Below are positions 42,690 through 51,830 of a stretch of 64,000 nucleotides of DNA, in pieces (the stretch's first letter is position 1; every line of letters starts with the position of its first letter). The position numbers and the translations under genes were made by a program. The notes under the pieces are model-generated. The model saw only the letters and a list, made by a program, of their open reading frames with translations, was not told the DNA's origin and did not search any database. The stretch is taken from positions 1,054,001-1,118,000 of the forward strand of contig CAWAFX010000002.1 of NCBI GenBank assembly GCA_963781495.1, read 5' to 3'. The DNA comes from Mayfieldus sp963781495. Lineage in GTDB: Bacteria; Actinomycetota; Thermoleophilia; Solirubrobacterales; 70-9.

Positions 42690-44018
42690 ATGACCCTGCC
42701 GCCGGAGCTCCAGATGCGGCCCGCCACCCAGACGGTGCGCTGGTTCTTTCGCCCGATCGAGTTCATGGACGAGGCCAGCCGCCGCCACGGCGAGACCTTC
42801 GGGATCAAGTTCGTCGGCTTCAAGACCCCGCTCTATCTCACCTCCGACCCGGCGGCGACCAAGGCCGTCTACTCGAACCGCGCCAACAAGATGCCCCCCG
42901 GCCGGGCGACGACGCTGGAGCCGGTGATGGGGCCGCGCTCGATCCTGCTGCTGGAGGGCGCCGAGCACATGGCCCGCCGCAAGCTGATGCTTCCCCCGTT
43001 CCACGGCGAGCGAATGCGCGCCTACGAGGCGGTGATCACCGAGGCCGTGGGCCGCGAGATCGACTCCTGGCCCCTGCGGCAGGACTTCCGCATCCACCCG
43101 CGGATGCAGAGCGTCACCCTGGAGGTGATCCTGCGGGCGGTGTTCGGAGTCACCGACGCCGGGCGCCAGCTGCGCATGCGCGCCGCGCTGGCGGTCCTGC
43201 TGCGCCAGACCAGCTCCTCGCTGCGGCAGCTGATCGGCCTCAGCACCCAGCGCTTCGGGCCGCTGGGCCCGTGGCGCAGCTTCCAGAAGACGCTCGATGC
43301 CGTGGATGCGCTGATCTACGAGGAGATCACCGCCCGCCGTCAGGACCCCGAGCTCGAGTCGCGCGAGGACATTCTCTCGATGCTGATCGCGGCCCGATTC
43401 GAGGACGGCGAGCAGATGAGCGACGCCGAGCTGCGCGACCAGCTGGTCACCCTGCTGCTGGCCGGGCACGAGACAACCGCAACGGCGCTGGCCTGGACCT
43501 TCGACCTGCTGCTGCGCAATCCCGAGACGCTGGAGCGGCTGCAGACCGAGATCGCCGACGGGGGCGAGGACTACATGCGGGCGACGATCACCGAGTCGCT
43601 GCGGCTTCGCCCGGTGATCCCGATCGCCGGCCGGCGGCTGGCCGAGCCGCTCGAGATCGACGGCTACACGCTGCCTGCCGGCAGCGACGTCAGCCCGGCG
43701 ATCTATCTCGCCCACATGCGCCCGGACATCTATCCCGAGCCGCGCAGTTTCAAGCCCGAGCGCTTCCTCGACGGTGGGCCGGACACCTACGCCTGGATCC
43801 CGTTCGGCGGCGGCGTCCGCCGCTGCCTCGGGGCGAGCTTTGCCGAGTTCGAGATGCGGATCGTGCTGCGCGAGGTCCTCGGCCGCTGCCGGCTGCGGGC
43901 GGCCAGCCCCAAGCCGGAGGGCCTGACCCGCCGCAACATCACCTTCTCCCCCAAGCGCGGAACCCCGGTCGTCCTGACCGAGCGCCGCGCCGCGGCTGCG
44001 GCGATGGCGGCCGCCTAA
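42690..44018 (+). CDS. Cytochrome P450
   Basis: A soluble bacterial P450 of about 442 residues. The I-helix oxygen-activation motif is LLLAGHETTATALAW. The ExxR motif of helix K is ESLRLRP. The heme-binding loop is FGGGVRRCLGASFAEFEMR with the cysteine ligand. The start is either the ATG at 42690 or a GTG 18 bases upstream; neither has a strong ribosome site. No ferredoxin or reductase gene is adjacent, so its redox partner is elsewhere. It is the only plus-strand gene in the purC-purB interval. Substrate unknown. Confidence 0.93.
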   Translation: MTLPPELQMRPATQTVRWFFRPIEFMDEASRRHGETFGIKFVGFKTPLYLTSDPAATKAVYSNRANKMPPGRATTLEPVMGPRSILLLEGAEHMARRKLMLPPFHGERMRAYEAVITEAVGREIDSWPLRQDFRIHPRMQSVTLEVILRAVFGVTDAGRQLRMRAALAVLLRQTSSSLRQLIGLSTQRFGPLGPWRSFQKTLDAVDALIYEEITARRQDPELESREDILSMLIAARFEDGEQMSDAELRDQLVTLLLAGHETTATALAWTFDLLLRNPETLERLQTEIADGGEDYMRATITESLRLRPVIPIAGRRLAEPLEIDGYTLPAGSDVSPAIYLAHMRPDIYPEPRSFKPERFLDGGPDTYAWIPFGGGVRRCLGASFAEFEMRIVLREVLGRCRLRAASPKPEGLTRRNITFSPKRGTPVVLTERRAAAAAMAAA

Positions 44019-44022
44019 GCGG

Positions 44023-45054
44023 CTACTTCTTCAGCTTCACCCGCGAGGACGGGATCGCCGCCTGTCCGCGCAGCTTGACCTTCGCCCAGACCTTGGCGCT
44101 GTGGCGGCCGCGCAGCAATCGCTTGCCGGCCCCGCTCAGCGGCACTTTCACGGTCTTCTTCTTGCCGGCCGGGATTTTGAACTTGCGCTTGCCGAAGGAC
44201 TTCAGCTTTGCCCTCGCCGCCGCGCCCTGTGCCGGATTGATCTCCGGGATCAGCTGCGCCAGGCGGGCGTTCTGGTTTTGCAGCTGCACGTTGCCCTTGC
44301 AGACCGTGGTCAGGTTGCAGACCAGGCTCAGCAGCGCCTTGTTGCCCTGCACCTTGGCGATGCGGGCGATCTCGACCAGATCGCCGCCGGTGCCCGGTGC
44401 ATCGCCTGCCCGCCAGTCGGCGTTGAAGAGGATCATCGCCCCCTGGGTCCCATAGATGCCGGCCCGCTCCTGGCCCACCTGCCAGGCGGGGAACCAGAGG
44501 CCGTCGCTGGCGTTGTTGTCGAGGTTGGCCGGGATCGGCACGTTCGGGTCCAGGACCGAGAGCGAGAGGTGGTCGTCGACGAAGTAGCCGCTCGCCTCCG
44601 GCTCGAGGTCCTGGCGGACCGGCAGGTTGACGTTGACCGGGGTGGTCGCGTTGGCCGCCGGCGTAAAGACCGGGCTCGCGTTGATCGCTTTGCAGCAGGC
44701 GTAGGTCGGATGGCCTGGGTCGGAGGGGTTGTCCTGGCGCAGCGCTTCCTCGACCACTATCTGCATCGGACCGGTGGTCGGGCCGACCCGGACCCTGACC
44801 TGGGTCACGACGCCGGTCCCGCCCGGGGGGAAGTTCGACTCTCCGGTACCCAGGTCGATCGATTCCGAAGAGCAGGTCGCCGGTTGCGGGGGAAAGAGGA
44901 ACTGACCGCAGACGCTGGTGTTGTTGGGCACCCGGTTGAGGTTGGTGCCGAAGGAATCGGACTTCGCCGGGGCCGGGACGAGCAGGGCGAGCAGTCCCGC
45001 ACCGAGTGCCGCGAGCAGGCCGGCCAGTCGTGAGTGCCGACGCGAGAGCCGCAT
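44023..45054 (-). CDS. Large secreted hypothetical protein
   Basis: A 343-residue exported protein with an N-terminal signal (LAGLLAALGAGLLALLVPAPAKS). The mature protein begins with a Cys-containing region (SVCGQFLFPP and PATCSSESIDLG) followed by a beta-rich segment reminiscent of surface proteins (GVVTQVRVRVGPTTGPMQIV). The C-terminal 75 residues are very basic (KSFGKRKFKIPAGKKKTVKVPL), with the strand pattern common in actinobacterial surface proteins. No catalytic motif was seen. It ends 4 bases from the convergent P450 stop and follows purB by 40 bases. Confidence 0.75.
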   Translation of the reverse strand: MRLSRRHSRLAGLLAALGAGLLALLVPAPAKSDSFGTNLNRVPNNTSVCGQFLFPPQPATCSSESIDLGTGESNFPPGGTGVVTQVRVRVGPTTGPMQIVVEEALRQDNPSDPGHPTYACCKAINASPVFTPAANATTPVNVNLPVRQDLEPEASGYFVDDHLSLSVLDPNVPIPANLDNNASDGLWFPAWQVGQERAGIYGTQGAMILFNADWRAGDAPGTGGDLVEIARIAKVQGNKALLSLVCNLTTVCKGNVQLQNQNARLAQLIPEINPAQGAAARAKLKSFGKRKFKIPAGKKKTVKVPLSGAGKRLLRGRHSAKVWAKVKLRGQAAIPSSRVKLKK

Positions 45055-45094
45055 CAGATGCGAACGGTAGCCCCGGCGGAGGCCGGAAAATCGC

Positions 45095-46378
45095 TCAGCC
45101 GCGCAGCGCTGCGAGGCGCTCGAAGACGGCCGGCACCGCGCCGAGGAAGGCGTTGTAGTCGAAGATCGCGTCGAGGTCGAGGTTCGGCGCCTCGGCGGCG
45201 AGCAGGTCGCGGAAGGGGATTCCCTCGTCGAAGGCGCGCTGGGCCGCGCGCTGGACCAGCTGGTAGGCGTCGTCGCGGCTCATCCCCGACTCGACCAGCG
45301 CCGTCAGGGCCCGCTGGCTGAACAGGGCACCGTGGGTCAGCTCGAGGTTGGCCCCCATGCGGCCGGCGTCGACTGTCATCTCGTCGACGATCCGGGCCGC
45401 GACGTGCTGCATGTAGTCGAGCAGGATCGTCGCGTCGGGGAGTACCACCCGCTCGGCGCCGGAGTGGGAGATGTCGCGCTCGTGCCAGAGGGCGACGTTC
45501 TCGAACCCGGTCTGGGCGTAGCCCCGCAGCACCCGCGCCAATCCGGTCAGCCGCTCGGAGAGGATCGGGTTTCGCTTGTGCGGCATCGCCGAGGAACCCT
45601 TCTGCCCGGCGCCGAAGGGCTCCTGTACCTCGCGGACCTCGGTCCGCTGCAGGTTTCGCACCTCGGTGGCGAAGCGCTCCAGCCCGGCACCGGCGAGGGC
45701 GATCGCCGCCAGCAGCTCGGCGTGGCGGTCGCGCGGGACGACCTGGGTCGAGACGTCCTCGCGGCGCAGCCCGAGCGACTGCATCACACGCTCCTCGACC
45801 GAGGGCGGCACCGAGGCGTAGGTGCCCACCGCCCCCGAGAGCTTGCCGACCGCGGCGCCCTCGATCGCCCGGCCCAGCCGCTTCAGGTTGCGGTCGGCCT
45901 CGAAGGCGAAGCCGGCCAGCCGCAGCCCGAAGGTGGTCGGCTCGGCGTGGACCCCGTGGGTTCGGCCGACGCAAAGGGTGTCGCGGTGCTCGAAGGCGCG
46001 CCGCACCAGCGCGTCGCGGTAGGCGGTGGCGCCGTGAAGGAGGATCAGCCCCGCCTCGGAGATCTGCAGCCCGAGGGCGGTGTCGAGTACGTCGGAGGAG
46101 GTGAGCCCGTAGTGGATCCAGCGCCCCTGCTCGCCGACCGAGGCAGCGACGACGTCGACGAAGGCGGCGACGTCGTGGCCGGTCACCGCCTCGCGCTCCT
46201 CGACTGCCTCGACGGTGAAGCTCGCCTGAGAGGAGCAGGCGTCGGCGGCCTCGCGCGGCACCACACCCTCCTGGGCCCAGGCGGCGGTCGCCGCCAGCTC
46301 GACGGTCAGCCACGACTCCATGCGGCGCTGGGGGGTCCAGACCGCCCCCATCTGCTGGCGCGTGTAGCGGGGAATCAC
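45095..46378 (-). CDS. purB: Adenylosuccinate lyase
   Basis: Cleaves SAICAR and adenylosuccinate. The 427-residue protein has MIPRYTRQQMGAVW, the HDVAAFVDVV His region, HYGLTSSDVLDTA with a catalytic His, VGRTHGVHAEPTTFG, and the signature SSAMPHKRNPILSERL with the catalytic Ser loop. GTG start overlaps the purE stop (GTGA). Confidence 0.97.
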   Translation of the reverse strand: MIPRYTRQQMGAVWTPQRRMESWLTVELAATAAWAQEGVVPREAADACSSQASFTVEAVEEREAVTGHDVAAFVDVVAASVGEQGRWIHYGLTSSDVLDTALGLQISEAGLILLHGATAYRDALVRRAFEHRDTLCVGRTHGVHAEPTTFGLRLAGFAFEADRNLKRLGRAIEGAAVGKLSGAVGTYASVPPSVEERVMQSLGLRREDVSTQVVPRDRHAELLAAIALAGAGLERFATEVRNLQRTEVREVQEPFGAGQKGSSAMPHKRNPILSERLTGLARVLRGYAQTGFENVALWHERDISHSGAERVVLPDATILLDYMQHVAARIVDEMTVDAGRMGANLELTHGALFSQRALTALVESGMSRDDAYQLVQRAAQRAFDEGIPFRDLLAAEAPNLDLDAIFDYNAFLGAVPAVFERLAALRG

Positions 46379-46887
46379 GCGTTGATTATCCGCACCGCGA
46401 GCAGCCCGGCGTTCTTTGCCCCGTCGACGGCGACGCAGGCGACGGGCACACCGGGCGGCATCTGCACGGCCGAGAGCAGGGCGTCGAGCCCGCCCAGGTT
46501 CTTGCCCCCGATCGGCACCCCGACCACCGGCAGATCCGAGTGCGCGGCGGCGACTCCGGGCAGCGCCGCCGACATCCCGGCGCCGGCGATGATCACCTTC
46601 AGCCCCCGCATGCGGGCGTTGAGGCAGTAGTCGCGGACCTTCTCGGGGTCGCGGTGGGCGCTCATCACCCGGACCTCGTAGCGGATGCCGGCGTCCTGCA
46701 GTGCCTGCCCCGCGGGCTGCATCTTCGCCTTGTCGTTGGCCGACCCCATGATGATCCCGACCAGCGGCGCGTCGACCTCGATCTCCTCGAAGGCCTGCTC
46801 CACCTCGGGCATCGTCGCTGTGGCGGGGGTCCCCGTCTCGGCGACGCCCCTCTGCTCGGGACCGACCTCGGGCTCCTGTATCTCCAT
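46375..46887 (-). CDS. purE: N5-CAIR mutase
   Basis: Converts N5-CAIR to CAIR. The 170-residue protein has a catalytic core with IIMGSANDKAKMQPA, the active-site RVMSAHRDPEKVRDY, GAGMSAALPGVAAAH and VGVPIGGKNLGGLDALLS. A non-conserved, acidic N-terminal extension of about 40 residues precedes the core; it may be real or reflect a later start. The partner PurK is not encoded in the window. It is coupled to purB. Confidence 0.95.
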   Translation of the reverse strand: MEIQEPEVGPEQRGVAETGTPATATMPEVEQAFEEIEVDAPLVGIIMGSANDKAKMQPAGQALQDAGIRYEVRVMSAHRDPEKVRDYCLNARMRGLKVIIAGAGMSAALPGVAAAHSDLPVVGVPIGGKNLGGLDALLSAVQMPPGVPVACVAVDGAKNAGLLAVRIINA

Positions 46888-46902
46888 CGGGCTACTCCCT
46901 CT

Positions 46903-48183
46903 CTAGCTTTGGGTGGTGACGCGGTCGACCGCCCGCGCCGCGATGTCCGAGCGCATCTGCATGCCGTCGAAGCTGATCCGGCGCGCCGCATCGTACGCCC
47001 GCTCACGGGCGGCGCCCGGGCTCGGGCCGAGCGCCGTCACGTTCAGTACCCGGCCGCCGGCGGTGACGAACTCGCCGTCGCGCCGCGCCGTCCCGGCGTG
47101 CAGGACCTCCGCCTCGGAGGCCGCCGCGTCGAGGCCCGAGATCACGTCGCCCTTCGACGAGGACTGCGGGTAGCCGGCCGACGCGAGCACCAGGGTCACC
47201 GCCCAGTCCTCGACGAACTCGGCCTCCAGTCCGGCCAGCCCACCCGGCTCGCGGGCGGCGAGGCAGAGCGCCAGCAGGTCCGATCGCAGCCGTGGCAGCA
47301 CCGCCTGGGTCTCGGGGTCGCCGAAGCGAACGTTGAACTCGAGCACCCGGGGACCAGCCTCGGTCAGCATCAGCCCGGCGTACAGCACGCCGTGAAACGG
47401 AGTTCCGCGCCGCGCCATCAGGTCGACGATCGGGCGGTGGACCGAGTCGGCGATCTGATCCACCGTCGCCGCGTCGAAGCCCGGCACCGGCGAGTAGCTG
47501 CCCATGCCGCCCGTGTTCGGGCCCTGGTCGCCGTCGAAGATCCGCTTGTAGTCCTGGGCCGGCGCCAGCGGGATCACGTTCTCGCCGTCGCAGAGAGCCA
47601 GCAGCGACAGCTCCTCGCCATCGAGGAACTCCTCCAGCACCACCTCGGTGTGGCCGAAGCGCTGCTCGGTGAAGAAGACCTCCGCCGCCTCCCGGGCCTC
47701 GCGCTCGCCGGCGCAGATGATCACGCCCTTGCCCGCCGCGAGCCCGTCGGCCTTCAGCACCGCGGGGTAGGAGGCGCAGGCGAGCTGGGCCAGCGCCTCA
47801 TCGCGGTCGCGCAGCACCGTATGCGAGGCGGTCGGGACTCCGGCCTCGGCCATCAGCTGCTTGGCGTACGCCTTCGATCCCTCCAGCTGCGCCGCCGCGA
47901 CGGAGGGGCCGAAGGTGGCGATCCCGGCCTTCTCGAGCGCGTCGGCCGCGCCCGCGACCAGCGCCACCTCCGGCCCGACCACCACCAGGTCCACCGCCTC
48001 GGCGCGGGCGGCGGCGACGATCGCCTCGACGTCATCGGCGCCGACCTGCGACAGGCAGGTCGCGTCGGCGGCGATCCCGGCATTGCCGGGGGCGCAGAGC
48101 AGGTCCGGCGACTGCGGCGAGCGCCGCAGCGCGCGAACGATCGCGTGCTCGCGACCGCCTCCGCCGACTACCAGGACCCGCAA
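46903..48183 (-). CDS. purD: Phosphoribosylamine-glycine ligase
   Basis: ATP-grasp enzyme of 426 residues making GAR. It opens VLVVGGGGREHAIVRAL, then VVVGPEVALVAGAADAL, the ATP-grasp loop YPAVLKADGLAAGKGVIIC, FNVRFGDPETQAVLPRL and the C-terminal GRVLNVTALG. TTG start at 48183. It heads the minus-strand run purD-purE-purB. A GYD-domain gene lies 7 bases upstream and is probably in the same transcript. Confidence 0.97.
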   Translation of the reverse strand: MRVLVVGGGGREHAIVRALRRSPQSPDLLCAPGNAGIAADATCLSQVGADDVEAIVAAARAEAVDLVVVGPEVALVAGAADALEKAGIATFGPSVAAAQLEGSKAYAKQLMAEAGVPTASHTVLRDRDEALAQLACASYPAVLKADGLAAGKGVIICAGEREAREAAEVFFTEQRFGHTEVVLEEFLDGEELSLLALCDGENVIPLAPAQDYKRIFDGDQGPNTGGMGSYSPVPGFDAATVDQIADSVHRPIVDLMARRGTPFHGVLYAGLMLTEAGPRVLEFNVRFGDPETQAVLPRLRSDLLALCLAAREPGGLAGLEAEFVEDWAVTLVLASAGYPQSSSKGDVISGLDAAASEAEVLHAGTARRDGEFVTAGGRVLNVTALGPSPGAARERAYDAARRISFDGMQMRSDIAARAVDRVTTQS

Positions 48184-48190
48184 GAGCCGC

Positions 48191-48472
48191 CTAAAGCGCC
48201 GAGGCCAGCTCGTCGGAGGGCATCGCCGCCATCGTCTCGCTGGTCATCGTGCCGCGCGAGCCGAGCTCGACCGAGACCTTCGCCATCGTCTTCTCGTCGG
48301 CCGCTTCGACCACGGTCACGAAGTCGTAGCGACCGAGGGTCGCGTACTGCGCGACGACCTTGGCGCCGATCTGCTCGACCTCCTTGTTCACCTCTCCGAC
48401 CCGGTTCGGGTTTGCCTTCAGGGTCTTGACTCCGTCCGGCGTCAGGTTGGTCAGCATTACGAAAAGGGCCAT
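48191..48472 (-). CDS. GYD domain protein
   Basis: A 93-residue ferredoxin-like-fold protein. MALFVMLTNLTPDGVKTLK at the start and GRYDFVTVVEAADE in the middle are the pattern of the GYD family (here GRYD). A good ribosome site, AGGAGAG, precedes the ATG. Family members are small dimeric proteins of unknown role. It is the first gene of the purD-purE-purB run. Confidence 0.85.
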   Translation of the reverse strand: MALFVMLTNLTPDGVKTLKANPNRVGEVNKEVEQIGAKVVAQYATLGRYDFVTVVEAADEKTMAKVSVELGSRGTMTSETMAAMPSDELASAL

Positions 48473-48587
48473 TTCTCTCCTCTCGGCGGGTAACCGTCAG
48501 GGCAACGTCTCTTCACGTTATGCGAGGGGTCGCCGCTCGTGTCGGCGCGCCCGCCAGGGTGCGGTTTTTTCGGGGTACCCTCGAAGC

Positions 48588-49229
48588 ATGACCGGGAGGA
48601 CGAATCTGGTCTTCAAGGCCTGGATGCTGCCGCTCGTCGTGATCGCGCTCGTGGTGCCGGGCTCGGTCGGCTTCATCGTCGCCGGCCCCGGCCTCGGACT
48701 GGCGATCGGGGCGCTTGCCGCGGGATCCGTGCTGGTCTTCGCGGCGACCCGGCGGCCCGACGTGCCGATCGAGGTCGCCAGCGCCGGCGACCATGTGCGC
48801 CGCCTGCTGCTGGTCGCGCTGCAGCCGGTCGACCAGCCGGCGGCGGTGGAGAGCCTGCGCACGGCGGCGTTCGCCGGGCCGCAAGCGGATGCCGAGGTGC
48901 TCGTCCTCGCGCCGGCGCTCAACACCCCGCTTTCCCATTGGGCCTCGGACGTCGGGCGCTCGCGCCTCGACGCCCAGCGAAAGCTCGTGCTCACGATCGG
49001 CGCCCTGGCCGCGGCCGAGGTCGATGCCCGGGGCGCGGTCGGCGACCCCGATCCGCTGCAGGCGATCGAGGACACATTGCGCCAGTTCGCCGCCGACGAG
49101 GTGATCGTCGGGCTGCCCGAAGGCAAGGAGAACGGCGAGACCCGGGAGCTGGTCGGGGAGCTACGGCGCCGGCTCGACGTGCCGGTCTACCCGCTCTCCG
49201 GCGACTCGGCGCTGCGCAGCAGCCGCTAG
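48588..49229 (+). CDS. Membrane-anchored USP-like protein
   Basis: A 213-residue protein with two N-terminal membrane helices (AWMLPLVVIALVVPGSVGF and LGLAIGALAAGSVLVF). A cytoplasmic alpha/beta domain follows that resembles a universal-stress-protein/nucleotide-binding fold (RRLLLVALQPVDQP, ADAEVLVLAPALNTPLSHW, DEVIVGLPEGKENGETREL, VPVYPLSGDS). The ATG at 48588 is chosen just before the first helix; the frame is open further upstream only over the divergent GYD gene. Binding of ATP cannot be confirmed. Confidence 0.75.
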   Translation: MTGRTNLVFKAWMLPLVVIALVVPGSVGFIVAGPGLGLAIGALAAGSVLVFAATRRPDVPIEVASAGDHVRRLLLVALQPVDQPAAVESLRTAAFAGPQADAEVLVLAPALNTPLSHWASDVGRSRLDAQRKLVLTIGALAAAEVDARGAVGDPDPLQAIEDTLRQFAADEVIVGLPEGKENGETRELVGELRRRLDVPVYPLSGDSALRSSR

Positions 49230-49233
49230 CGGC

Positions 49234-50940
49234 CTAGTTGCCGCCGGGCGAGAAGTGCTCGGGATCGACAGCGCCGAGCGTGTTTCGCAGCGGGTTGCCG
49301 AGCTGGGCCATCGCGGCCGCGAAACCGGGCGGGTCGCTGACGTCGACGGCTCCGTTGCCACTGCCGTAGGTGAGTCCGGCGCAGCCTTCGTGGTTGGACT
49401 CGCCGGGCTTGGCGGAGAAGACACCGGAGGCGTGGATCGCGACCTGCTCGGCGTAGGTCCGGTAGCCGGAGACGACCTGGCCCTGCCAGCCCGCCTGGCG
49501 CGCGGCGTCGAGGATCGGGACCATGTAGCTGCAGACCTCCTTGCCGTCGAAGACCGTCGTGTCCCAGGGGGTGAGCTGGCCCGGCACCAGGGCGCCCATG
49601 CTGCCGATCGACGATTGCGGCATCGAGATCGACCAGGTCGCGAAGCCGGTTGCCGGCGTGCACTTGCCGGAGACCTGATCGGCCTCGGCGAGGACCTGCT
49701 GCACGTACCACTCGGCCTGGTTGTGGAGGAAGATCCCCGAGCGCAGGTCGCCCTGGGACCAGAATTCGCGCGCCAGGGTCGCCGCCGAGTCGTAGATGTC
49801 GGCGTGGTCGATGCGTCCGTTGCCGTCGCCGTCGACCTCGAAGCGATTCCACTCGTCGCGGTCGAGCCCCAGCGGGCCGACGCTGACCAGTTGGCCGGCG
49901 TCCATCCCGCGGCCGTAGTTGGACTCCAGCCGGGCCACTGCGGCGAGCGCCCAGATTCCGCGCTGGCCGAGGTCGTAGCGGGTGGCGGCGTCCTCGAAGG
50001 CCGACATGTAGACCTCGGGGATGTGGCTGCCCTGGGCCGGCTGGCAGCTGGCCGCGGCGGCGGTGAGCGGCGACGCCAGGCCTCTGGCGCTGCCGTAGCA
50101 GGCGGCGCTGGCGAGCACCTCCTGCACGTACCAGTCGGCGTGGTTGTAGGAGAAGATCGCGCTCGGCGTGTTGACCGGCATCCCGGCCGCCTGCAGGTAC
50201 CTGGCGGCGGCGAAGATCGCGTCCTGGGGATCGTTGGGGTCGGCCTTGCCGTCGCCGTTGGCGTCGACTCCGTAGACAGCCCAGGTCGAGGGCATGAACT
50301 GCATCCAGCCCTCGGCCCCGGCCGATGAGGGACCGAGGTTGGCGCCGAAGCCGCTCTCGATGCCGTTGATCGCTGCCAGGACACTGGGGCCCTGCGGCCC
50401 GAGGCCGTAGGTGTTCGAGGCCTGCTCGTAGATCGGCATCAGCGCCGCCGGCGGGCTGATCCCGACCCCACAGGAGGGTCCCGGGACCAGGGGACCGAGG
50501 TTGTTCGGAACCCCGGGTGCAAGCGGCGCTCCGGCATCGACGCCGGCCGAGTTGCCCTTCTTGCCCTGCTTGGAGGCCTGGCCCTGGGTCTGGTCCGGCT
50601 TCTTGCCGCCGTCGGCACCCTGGTTGGCGTTGCCGTTATCGGTGTTCGGGTGCTTGGGGTGACGGGGCGGAGCGACCGGGGTCGGGCTGACGGTGACGCC
50701 GGTCGTCGGGGCCAGGGTGGTCGTCGTGGTGGACGGCGTCGTGGTCGTCGTTGTCGAAGGCGTCGTCGTTGTCGTGGTCGACGGCGTCGTCGTCGTCGTG
50801 GCCGGAGCGCCGGCGCTGGAAGTCGTGGTCGTGCCGGAGGCCTTGGTGGTCGTGCCGGAGGTCGAAGCGGCAACCGCGTGCTGGGCCGTCAGGGCGCCGC
50901 CGAGGACGACGGTCGCGACGACGAGCCGGAGGCGTCTCAA
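49234..50940 (-). CDS. Multidomain peptidoglycan hydrolase (SLT domains plus VanY-like)
   Basis: A 568-residue exported protein with four parts. A signal peptide is followed by a Thr-rich tether of PS(T)6-type repeats (about residues 28-80), then a lytic transglycosylase-like domain with the catalytic Glu in NGIESGFGANLG and GWMQFMPSTW. A second, related domain has ARLESNYGRG and EWNRFEVDGDGNG. The C-terminal M15 (VanY-like) carboxypeptidase domain has SGYRTYAEQ, the zinc His in ESNHEGC, the Asp in GAVDVS and the final His in PEHFSPGG. It should cut both glycan and peptide links. It overlaps the upstream TcpC-like gene by 4 bases, so the pair is one operon. Confidence 0.88.
   Translation of the reverse strand: MRRLRLVVATVVLGGALTAQHAVAASTSGTTTKASGTTTTSSAGAPATTTTTPSTTTTTTPSTTTTTTPSTTTTTLAPTTGVTVSPTPVAPPRHPKHPNTDNGNANQGADGGKKPDQTQGQASKQGKKGNSAGVDAGAPLAPGVPNNLGPLVPGPSCGVGISPPAALMPIYEQASNTYGLGPQGPSVLAAINGIESGFGANLGPSSAGAEGWMQFMPSTWAVYGVDANGDGKADPNDPQDAIFAAARYLQAAGMPVNTPSAIFSYNHADWYVQEVLASAACYGSARGLASPLTAAAASCQPAQGSHIPEVYMSAFEDAATRYDLGQRGIWALAAVARLESNYGRGMDAGQLVSVGPLGLDRDEWNRFEVDGDGNGRIDHADIYDSAATLAREFWSQGDLRSGIFLHNQAEWYVQQVLAEADQVSGKCTPATGFATWSISMPQSSIGSMGALVPGQLTPWDTTVFDGKEVCSYMVPILDAARQAGWQGQVVSGYRTYAEQVAIHASGVFSAKPGESNHEGCAGLTYGSGNGAVDVSDPPGFAAAMAQLGNPLRNTLGAVDPEHFSPGGN
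50705..50806 (-). repeat. Thr-rich tandem repeat (24-bp units)
   Basis: About three to four imperfect 24-base units encode Pro-Ser followed by six Thr. They form the extended tether between the signal peptide and the first catalytic domain of the hydrolase, and may be length-variable between strains. Confidence 0.7.
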
Positions 50941-51830
50941 CCTCGCACCTCGCTGACAGCCCAGGTCCCGTGACGCTGGGTGAGGGTGAGGCGCAGCTCG
51001 CTGAGGGCCCCGAGTCGCAGCAGCGAGACGCTGGCCTCGATCTGGCGGCCGTTGTCCTGTGGCGCCGAGAGGACGATGTTCTGGACCTTTGCCTCGGGCA
51101 CCTTGACCGACCCCGGCTGGCGGGGCGGGCGGGCCTTCAGCGCCTTGGCGAGGGCGGGTGTCGCGGTGGCGGCGAAGGTCCGCTTGACCTTCGGGTTGGT
51201 GCGGCCGACCTCGTAGAGGACGAAGGCACCGGCGAAGTCGCGGGCGGTGCTCATCGCCGCCGTCTCATCCGCGGGTCCGGTCGGGATCGCGGAAGGCTTG
51301 GAGTTGGTGGCGGCGGTCGGCGAGGTCTGGGTCTGCGCCTGCGCGTTCGACTGCGCCGGGGCCTGCAGGTTGGCCTGCGCCTCGGACTTGGTCACCTTCG
51401 AAGCCGACTGGAAGTTCGGTGCCGCGCCGTGCAGCGTGTTGGCCTTCGCGCTCTGCTGCTTGGGGGCAGGGGCGGCGGGAGGCGAGGGGGTGGCGGCGAT
51501 GCGGGGAGTGCTGACCGAGGTCGAGCCAGAGCCGCCGCCGCCGAAGCCGGCGACCAGCGCCGCGACGCCGATCCCGATCACGGCGGCGGCGCCGACGGTC
51601 GCAAACGCGACCCGGAGGTCGGGGCGCCGCTTCCTCGGCTTCGCTTCGACGCCGGCCCCGGACGGCGCGGCGTGCTCGCCGCGGCCGCGGAGCGCGTCGG
51701 CGACCGGCCAGAAGACCTTCTCCTCGAGCCACCAGACGAACTTGCGCAGAGGCCACGTGGCGCGTTCGAACACGTCCTGCATTCTCACGCCAGCGTCGCC
51801 ACTTTGTATTCGCGCCACCAACTCGGTCAT
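50937..51830 (-). CDS. TcpC/VirB8-like bitopic membrane protein
   Basis: A 297-residue protein with a cytoplasmic N-terminal half (about 75 residues, basic before the membrane: KPRKRRPDLR) and one membrane helix (VAFATVGAAAVIGIGVAALVAG). A Gln/Ala/Pro-rich flexible linker of about 90 residues leads to a C-terminal NTF2-like domain (ARDFAGAFVLYEVGRTNP to TWAVSEVRG). This layout matches TcpC/VirB8-type components of conjugation machines. The gene next downstream is a cell-wall hydrolase, as in Tn916-type elements, but no ATPase or relaxase is nearby. Assignment is by architecture only. Confidence 0.6.
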   Translation of the reverse strand: MTELVARIQSGDAGVRMQDVFERATWPLRKFVWWLEEKVFWPVADALRGRGEHAAPSGAGVEAKPRKRRPDLRVAFATVGAAAVIGIGVAALVAGFGGGGSGSTSVSTPRIAATPSPPAAPAPKQQSAKANTLHGAAPNFQSASKVTKSEAQANLQAPAQSNAQAQTQTSPTAATNSKPSAIPTGPADETAAMSTARDFAGAFVLYEVGRTNPKVKRTFAATATPALAKALKARPPRQPGSVKVPEAKVQNIVLSAPQDNGRQIEASVSLLRLGALSELRLTLTQRHGTWAVSEVRG

